Both the position numbers and the translations under genes were made by a program. Below are positions 6,181 to 10,027 of a stretch of DNA of 10,027 nucleotides, in pieces. How positions within the stretch are numbered: the stretch's first letter is position 1; each line of letters begins with the position of its first letter. The notes beneath the pieces were generated by a model that did no database searches, was not told the origin of the DNA, and was given only the letters and a program-made list of their open reading frames with translations. This DNA comes from Hyphomicrobiales bacterium (GTDB lineage: Bacteria; Pseudomonadota; Alphaproteobacteria; Rhizobiales; S144-35), in assembly GCA_015494185.1 (NCBI GenBank), contig WGBT01000008.1, forward strand, positions 1 to 10,027. The letters are read 5' to 3'.

Positions 6181-8079
6181 ATGCTTGATAAATTACGACA
6201 ATCCACCAAGGGTGTCTTGGCTTATATTCTGATCGGCCTCTTGGTTGTTGCCTTTGCCGTTTGGGGCATTGCCGATATTTTTACCGGCGGCGGCGACCAA
6301 CCGGTTGCCACGGTTGGCGATATCGAAATTTCCCAGGCCGATTTCGACCGTTCCTATCGCAACCAGCAGCGCTTTTACCAAGACCAGCTCAACCGGGATT
6401 TGGGCAGCGAAGAATTGCGGGCTTTAGGCATTGATCGGACGGTGTTGGCACGGCTCATCAACGGCGCCCTGGCCGACAATCACGCTATCACATTAGGTCT
6501 TGGCGTCACCGATGAAACAATCGCGCAAAGCATTCGCAATGATCCCGCCTTTTTAGGTCTTGATGGAAAGTTTGACCGCAGCCGCTTGCAAGATCTGCTC
6601 ACCTTGAGCGGTTTGAGCGAGCCTGCCTATATCGCGCTCAAAAAGCGTGAATTGCTGCGCCAGCAAATCACCGATTCGCTGACATTGGACATCCCGGCTC
6701 CGAAACTTCTCGTTGATCTTACCGGGCAATACCAGTTTGAAAAACGCAAACTGCGTTACATCGTGCTCGATGAAAAAGTTGTGGGGCCCCTTGCCGAACC
6801 TGATGACAAGACCCTCAAAGATTTTCATCAGCTGATGAAAGCCAACTATATGGCGCCGGAATACCGCAAAATCGGGCTGATCATCCTCACGCCCAAAACC
6901 TTGGCCCCCAAGATGGAAGTCAGCGAAGAGGAGATCAAGGCCAAATATGCAGAAGTCAAGCAGCGTTTCAACACGCCCGAAAAGCGCCGCATCCAGCAAA
7001 TCGTTTTTCCTGATGAAAAAGCTGCGGCAACGGCGCGCAAGAAGATACGCCGCAGCAAAGACTTTATTGCCATCGCCAAGAAACAGGGCCAAACCCTCAA
7101 GGATATCGATCTGGGGCTGCTGGCCAAATCGGATCTGATTGATCCCGCCATTGCCGAAGCGGCCTTCACCCTGAAAAAAGGACAAATTTCCCAGCCCATC
7201 AAGGGCCAATTCAATACGGTCATTTTACGGGTGAGCGAGATTGTTCCCGCCGTGAACAAGACCCTCGATCAGGTCAAAGATCAGGTCAAGGCGATGATTG
7301 CAAAAGAAAAAGCCGTTCATCATATCAATGAACTGCAAGACAGTATTGAAGAGGAACGCGCCGCGGGCACCCCGCTCAATGAAATCGCTGAAAAGTTGGG
7401 CCTTGAATATATCGAAATCCCCGCCATCGACCGTCACGGGCGTGACCCCAAAGGCAAAACTGTGGCGCTGATTGCCAGCACGCCCAGAATTGTCAGCGAG
7501 GCTTTTAAGGCGGAAGCCGGCGAAGAGATCGAAGCGATCCCAACAGATGAAAACGGGCTGGCCTGGGTCGAGGTCCTCGACATTACCGAAGCCGAGCTCA
7601 AACCCTTTGAAAGCGTCAAGGCCGAGGTCTTGAAGGATTGGCGGGAGCAGACGTTGCGCACCAAACTGGGAGAATTGGCGGCCAAGTTGGTTGCACAATC
7701 CAAGCCCAGCAAAACCAGGCCGGCGAAAAGTTTCGAGGAAATTGCCGGTTCTGTGAAGCGCAAGATCATCACCACCAAACCGTTCACCCGTGACAAGCTC
7801 CCCCCGCCGCTGCCACGCTCTGCCGCAACGCTGATTTTCACATTGGCGAAAAATGCCGTGTCCTCGACCCCCTCAGCAGATGGCAAGACCCGGTTGGTGT
7901 TTCAGGTGATCGAGATCATACCCGCCGAAAAGCTTAAGCCTGACGCGGCCAAGAAAATCAGCGACGCCCTCAAAAAACAGCTGACCTATGATATCTTGGC
8001 TGGCTATTTCAACGGGTTGCGCAAACAGTATCCTGTGGAGGTCAATCGCTCGGTCTTTGATCGTTTGACAGGCCGCTAG
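6181..8079 (+). CDS. ppiD: PpiD/SurA-type membrane-anchored peptidyl-prolyl isomerase (chaperone)
   Basis: Inner-membrane anchored periplasmic folding factor for envelope proteins; 632 residues, the usual PpiD size. A short cytoplasmic N-terminus (MLDKLRQSTKG) precedes one membrane helix (about 11-34). The SurA_N-like chaperone domain follows (about 40-175, starting VATVGDIEISQADF). A parvulin-like domain lies at about 267-355 (PEKRRIQQIVFPDEKAA through LKKGQISQPIKGQFNTVILRVSEI). A long helical C-terminal region contains a second degenerate repeat of the same kind. In active parvulins a histidine sits in the first strand (HILV); here that stretch reads IQQIVF, so isomerase activity is doubtful and the protein may act mainly as a holdase. 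The start fits the family N-terminus, although the ribosome site is weak. trpE follows, an order I recall from many alphaproteobacteria. Confidence 0.93.
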   Translation: MLDKLRQSTKGVLAYILIGLLVVAFAVWGIADIFTGGGDQPVATVGDIEISQADFDRSYRNQQRFYQDQLNRDLGSEELRALGIDRTVLARLINGALADNHAITLGLGVTDETIAQSIRNDPAFLGLDGKFDRSRLQDLLTLSGLSEPAYIALKKRELLRQQITDSLTLDIPAPKLLVDLTGQYQFEKRKLRYIVLDEKVVGPLAEPDDKTLKDFHQLMKANYMAPEYRKIGLIILTPKTLAPKMEVSEEEIKAKYAEVKQRFNTPEKRRIQQIVFPDEKAAATARKKIRRSKDFIAIAKKQGQTLKDIDLGLLAKSDLIDPAIAEAAFTLKKGQISQPIKGQFNTVILRVSEIVPAVNKTLDQVKDQVKAMIAKEKAVHHINELQDSIEEERAAGTPLNEIAEKLGLEYIEIPAIDRHGRDPKGKTVALIASTPRIVSEAFKAEAGEEIEAIPTDENGLAWVEVLDITEAELKPFESVKAEVLKDWREQTLRTKLGELAAKLVAQSKPSKTRPAKSFEEIAGSVKRKIITTKPFTRDKLPPPLPRSAATLIFTLAKNAVSSTPSADGKTRLVFQVIEIIPAEKLKPDAAKKISDALKKQLTYDILAGYFNGLRKQYPVEVNRSVFDRLTGR

Positions 8080-8135
8080 CTCAAGACGGGGTGAGGCAGC
8101 AACAGAAACGAGGCAGACATAAAAGCAGATATAAA

Positions 8136-9746
8136 ATGACCGCCAAAGGCTCCACCAACATGGTCTCAGACGGCCAACAGTCCTTAGCTTCGCCGCCCAC
8201 GGCCACGGCCCCATCAGCGCCATCGCTGCAACCTGGCTTTGAGCGCTTTGCCGAACGCTATGAGCAGGGACAGCCGCAAGTCGTCTGGACCAGACTTGTG
8301 GCTGATCTCGAAACCCCGGTCTCGGCAATGTTGAAATTGGCAGCGGATCGCCCCAACAGTTTCTTGCTGGAATCGGTGGAAGGGGGCGCAAGCCGCGGCC
8401 GCTATTCGATCATCGGCCTGGCCCCTGACATCGTCTGGTATGCCCGCGGCCAACAGGCCTGGATCAACCGCGCCCCCGAAAAACATCCCCAAAAGTTCAA
8501 AAAAGAACCAGTAGATACGCTCACCTCACTGCGCAATTTGTTGGCGGCCTCCCGGATTTCCCTGCCCGCCGGTCTGCCACCGATGGCCAGCGGGGTGTTC
8601 GGCTATATGGGCTATGATACGGTCCGGCTGATCGAGCATCTGCCCAATGTCAAGCCGGACGCTTTGGGGCTGCCCGATGCGATGATGATCCGCCCGACCT
8701 TAATGGTGATTTTCGATGCCCTAAAGGATGAGATGACGCTGGTCACACCGGTCTGGCCCACAAAACGCTTATCGGCCAAAACCGCATGGTCCCGCGCCCG
8801 GGAACGCCTTCGCGGACTGATCGAACAGCTCGATCAGCCTTTACAGCATGCCACACCACCACCGCAACATCACACCATGAAAATGCCAGCGCCCACCTCC
8901 AACACACCCGCAAGCGACTATCAAAAAATGGTCGAAAAAGCCAAAGACTATATTGCGGCGGGGGACATTTTCCAGGTCGTGCTGTCACAACGTTTCGAAG
9001 CTCCCTTCACCTTGCCCGCCTTTTCCCTGTACCGGGCCTTACGCCGCACCAACCCCTCCCCCTATCTGTTCTTCTTGAATTTTGCAGGCTTTTCCGTGGT
9101 TGGTTCCAGCCCGGAAATTCTCGTCAAGGTTCATGACCGGCGGGTGACCATCCGTCCGATTGCCGGCACCCGCCCCCGCGGCGCCAACGAACAGGAAGAT
9201 CAAGCCTTGGAGGCCGATCTTCTGGCCGATGAAAAAGAACTGGCGGAACATTTGATGTTGCTCGATCTGGGGCGCAATGATGTCGGACGGGTTGCCAAGA
9301 CAGGCACGGTGGAGGTCACCGATAGCTTTTTCCTGGAACGTTACTCCCATGTCATGCATATCGTCTCCAATGTCGAGGGGGATTTACGTGACGAGTTGGA
9401 CGCAATCGATGCCTTGATGGCCGGCTTTCCCGCCGGGACCGTTTCAGGAGCACCGAAAGTGCGGGCGATGGAAATCATCGATGAGCTCGAGCGTGACAAG
9501 CGTGGCATTTATGCGGGCTGTGTTGGTTATTTCTCCGCCGATGGCAATATGGATACCTGCATTGTGTTACGCACGGCCATTGTCCGTGACGGCCGCATGT
9601 TTGTTCAAGCTGGGGCGGGCATCGTTGCCGATTCGGTGCCCGCCAAAGAACAGGAAGAATGTGAGAACAAGGCTAAAGCCCTGTTTCGCGCCGCCGAAGA
9701 GGCCAACCGTTTCGCCGCCAGCGCTCCATGGCCGAAAAACCGATGA
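8136..9746 (+). CDS. trpE: Anthranilate synthase component I (TrpE)
   Basis: Catalyses the first committed step of tryptophan synthesis, chorismate to anthranilate, with ammonia supplied by TrpG. It is about 536 residues from the ATG at 8136. The regulatory N-terminal domain carries FLLESVEGG; LLES (about 77-80) is the tryptophan feedback-binding motif. A Pro/His-rich linker at about 238-257 leads to the chorismate-binding domain. That domain shows GDIFQVVLSQRF (276-287), PSPYLFFLNF, PIAGTRPRG (341-349), DLGRNDVGRV, VMHIVSNVEGDL, GAPKVRAMEIIDELE (438-452) and GAGIVADSVP. All expected catalytic blocks are intact. The start is uncertain: GTG 8091, ATG 8136 and ATG 8160 are all in frame without a strong ribosome site. 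I prefer 8136, but all lie before the conserved domain. The protein is not fused to TrpG, and trpG is not the next gene. It lies 56 bases after ppiD and is presumably co-transcribed. Confidence 0.97.
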   Translation: MTAKGSTNMVSDGQQSLASPPTATAPSAPSLQPGFERFAERYEQGQPQVVWTRLVADLETPVSAMLKLAADRPNSFLLESVEGGASRGRYSIIGLAPDIVWYARGQQAWINRAPEKHPQKFKKEPVDTLTSLRNLLAASRISLPAGLPPMASGVFGYMGYDTVRLIEHLPNVKPDALGLPDAMMIRPTLMVIFDALKDEMTLVTPVWPTKRLSAKTAWSRARERLRGLIEQLDQPLQHATPPPQHHTMKMPAPTSNTPASDYQKMVEKAKDYIAAGDIFQVVLSQRFEAPFTLPAFSLYRALRRTNPSPYLFFLNFAGFSVVGSSPEILVKVHDRRVTIRPIAGTRPRGANEQEDQALEADLLADEKELAEHLMLLDLGRNDVGRVAKTGTVEVTDSFFLERYSHVMHIVSNVEGDLRDELDAIDALMAGFPAGTVSGAPKVRAMEIIDELERDKRGIYAGCVGYFSADGNMDTCIVLRTAIVRDGRMFVQAGAGIVADSVPAKEQEECENKAKALFRAAEEANRFAASAPWPKNR

Positions 9747-9804
9747 CCCAAAACCGAACGGGAGGAGGGGGCAGAAAGAGAAGGCGGAAGCTGAAGGACG
9801 CAAG

Positions 9805-10027
9805 ATGAAATACCTGACCTTGCTGCGCCACGCCAAATCAAGCTGGACAGACCTTGCCATCGATGACTTTGAGCGCCCTTTAGCCCCCCGGGGCCAACAG
9901 GCAGCGCCAGCCATGGGCCGTTATCTGGCCGGTTTTTCTGATCGGCAGGAGTGCCCGCCGCCTATCGACTTGATTTTCTGCTCCCCTGCCAAACGCGCCG
10001 CGCAAACTTTGCAGGCCGTCTTAGTGG
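9805..10027 (+). CDS. SixA-like histidine phosphatase, 5' end only
   Basis: N-terminal 74 residues of a histidine phosphatase-superfamily protein, cut by the window edge. It opens MKYLTLLRHAKSSW, with the LRHAKS motif holding the catalytic Arg8-His9 pair typical of the SixA branch. It continues FERPLAPRGQQAAP, then DLIFCSPAKRAAQTLQ, matching the second conserved block (S-P-A-x-R-A-x-x-T). SixA of E. coli removes phosphate from histidine of phosphotransfer proteins; the substrate here is unknown. The ATG at 9805 has AAGGA six bases upstream, a good ribosome site. It follows trpE after 58 bases and may share its transcript. The complete protein should be roughly twice this length. Confidence 0.9.
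   Translation, partial: MKYLTLLRHAKSSWTDLAIDDFERPLAPRGQQAAPAMGRYLAGFSDRQECPPPIDLIFCSPAKRAAQTLQAVLV

Noticed and set aside
6003..6188. 61-codon plus-strand frame with a signal-peptide-like start, ending in an 8-base overlap with ppiD
   Set aside because: The best promoter for ppiD (6076-6104) lies inside it, no family is recognisable, and the hydrophobic stretch is weak. The AGGA before its ATG and the overlap make it worth noting only.
6553..7209. 218-codon minus-strand frame opposite ppiD
   Set aside because: It is the antisense shadow of a strongly supported chaperone gene.

Overview
The window reads as chromosomal DNA of an alphaproteobacterium. The reasons are: a cycH/cycJ-type (ccmI then ccmE) cytochrome c maturation pair; a lipoprotein closely resembling the rickettsial 17 kDa surface antigen; a PepSY protein next to an OmpR/PhoQ-like two-component pair; and a ppiD-like gene directly upstream of trpE, an order I remember from many alphaproteobacteria. 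I cannot name the genus. I see no tRNA, rRNA, CRISPR array, insertion sequence or phage gene.

Left half, all on the minus strand and read right to left: a small secreted PepSY-like protein (5901-5590), an OmpR-family response regulator (5348-4644), a PhoQ-like sensor kinase overlapping it (4675-3062), a 17 kDa-antigen lipoprotein (2846-2361), a rho-independent terminator (2271-2246), then ccmI (2014-734) and ccmE (582-115). The first four genes look like an envelope-sensing module: a periplasmic PepSY protein, sensor, regulator and a candidate outer-membrane target. The terminator separates them from the cytochrome c maturation genes, which should therefore have their own promoter in 2015-2245. 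CcmI delivers apocytochrome c and CcmE carries heme. ccmF and ccmH, the usual next genes, would lie beyond the left edge, but the 114 bases before that edge show no start of ccmF.

Right half, plus strand: a good sigma70-type promoter (6076-6104), a membrane-anchored SurA/PpiD-type chaperone (6181-8079), trpE for anthranilate synthase component I (about 8136-9746), and the 5' end of a sixA-like histidine phosphatase gene (9805 to the window edge). trpG does not follow trpE directly, which differs from the arrangement I would expect.

The most distinctive non-gene signal is a set of short, perfect tandem duplications (units of 11, 12, 15 and 19 bases), all within 600-2220 in and around the ccm genes. 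One of them is in frame inside ccmI. A second signal is a shared motif, CTGAACATTG, just upstream of both the PepSY gene and the 17 kDa lipoprotein gene, which could be an operator of the regulator encoded between them. No clearly new multi-gene system is visible; most of the window is recognisable housekeeping content.
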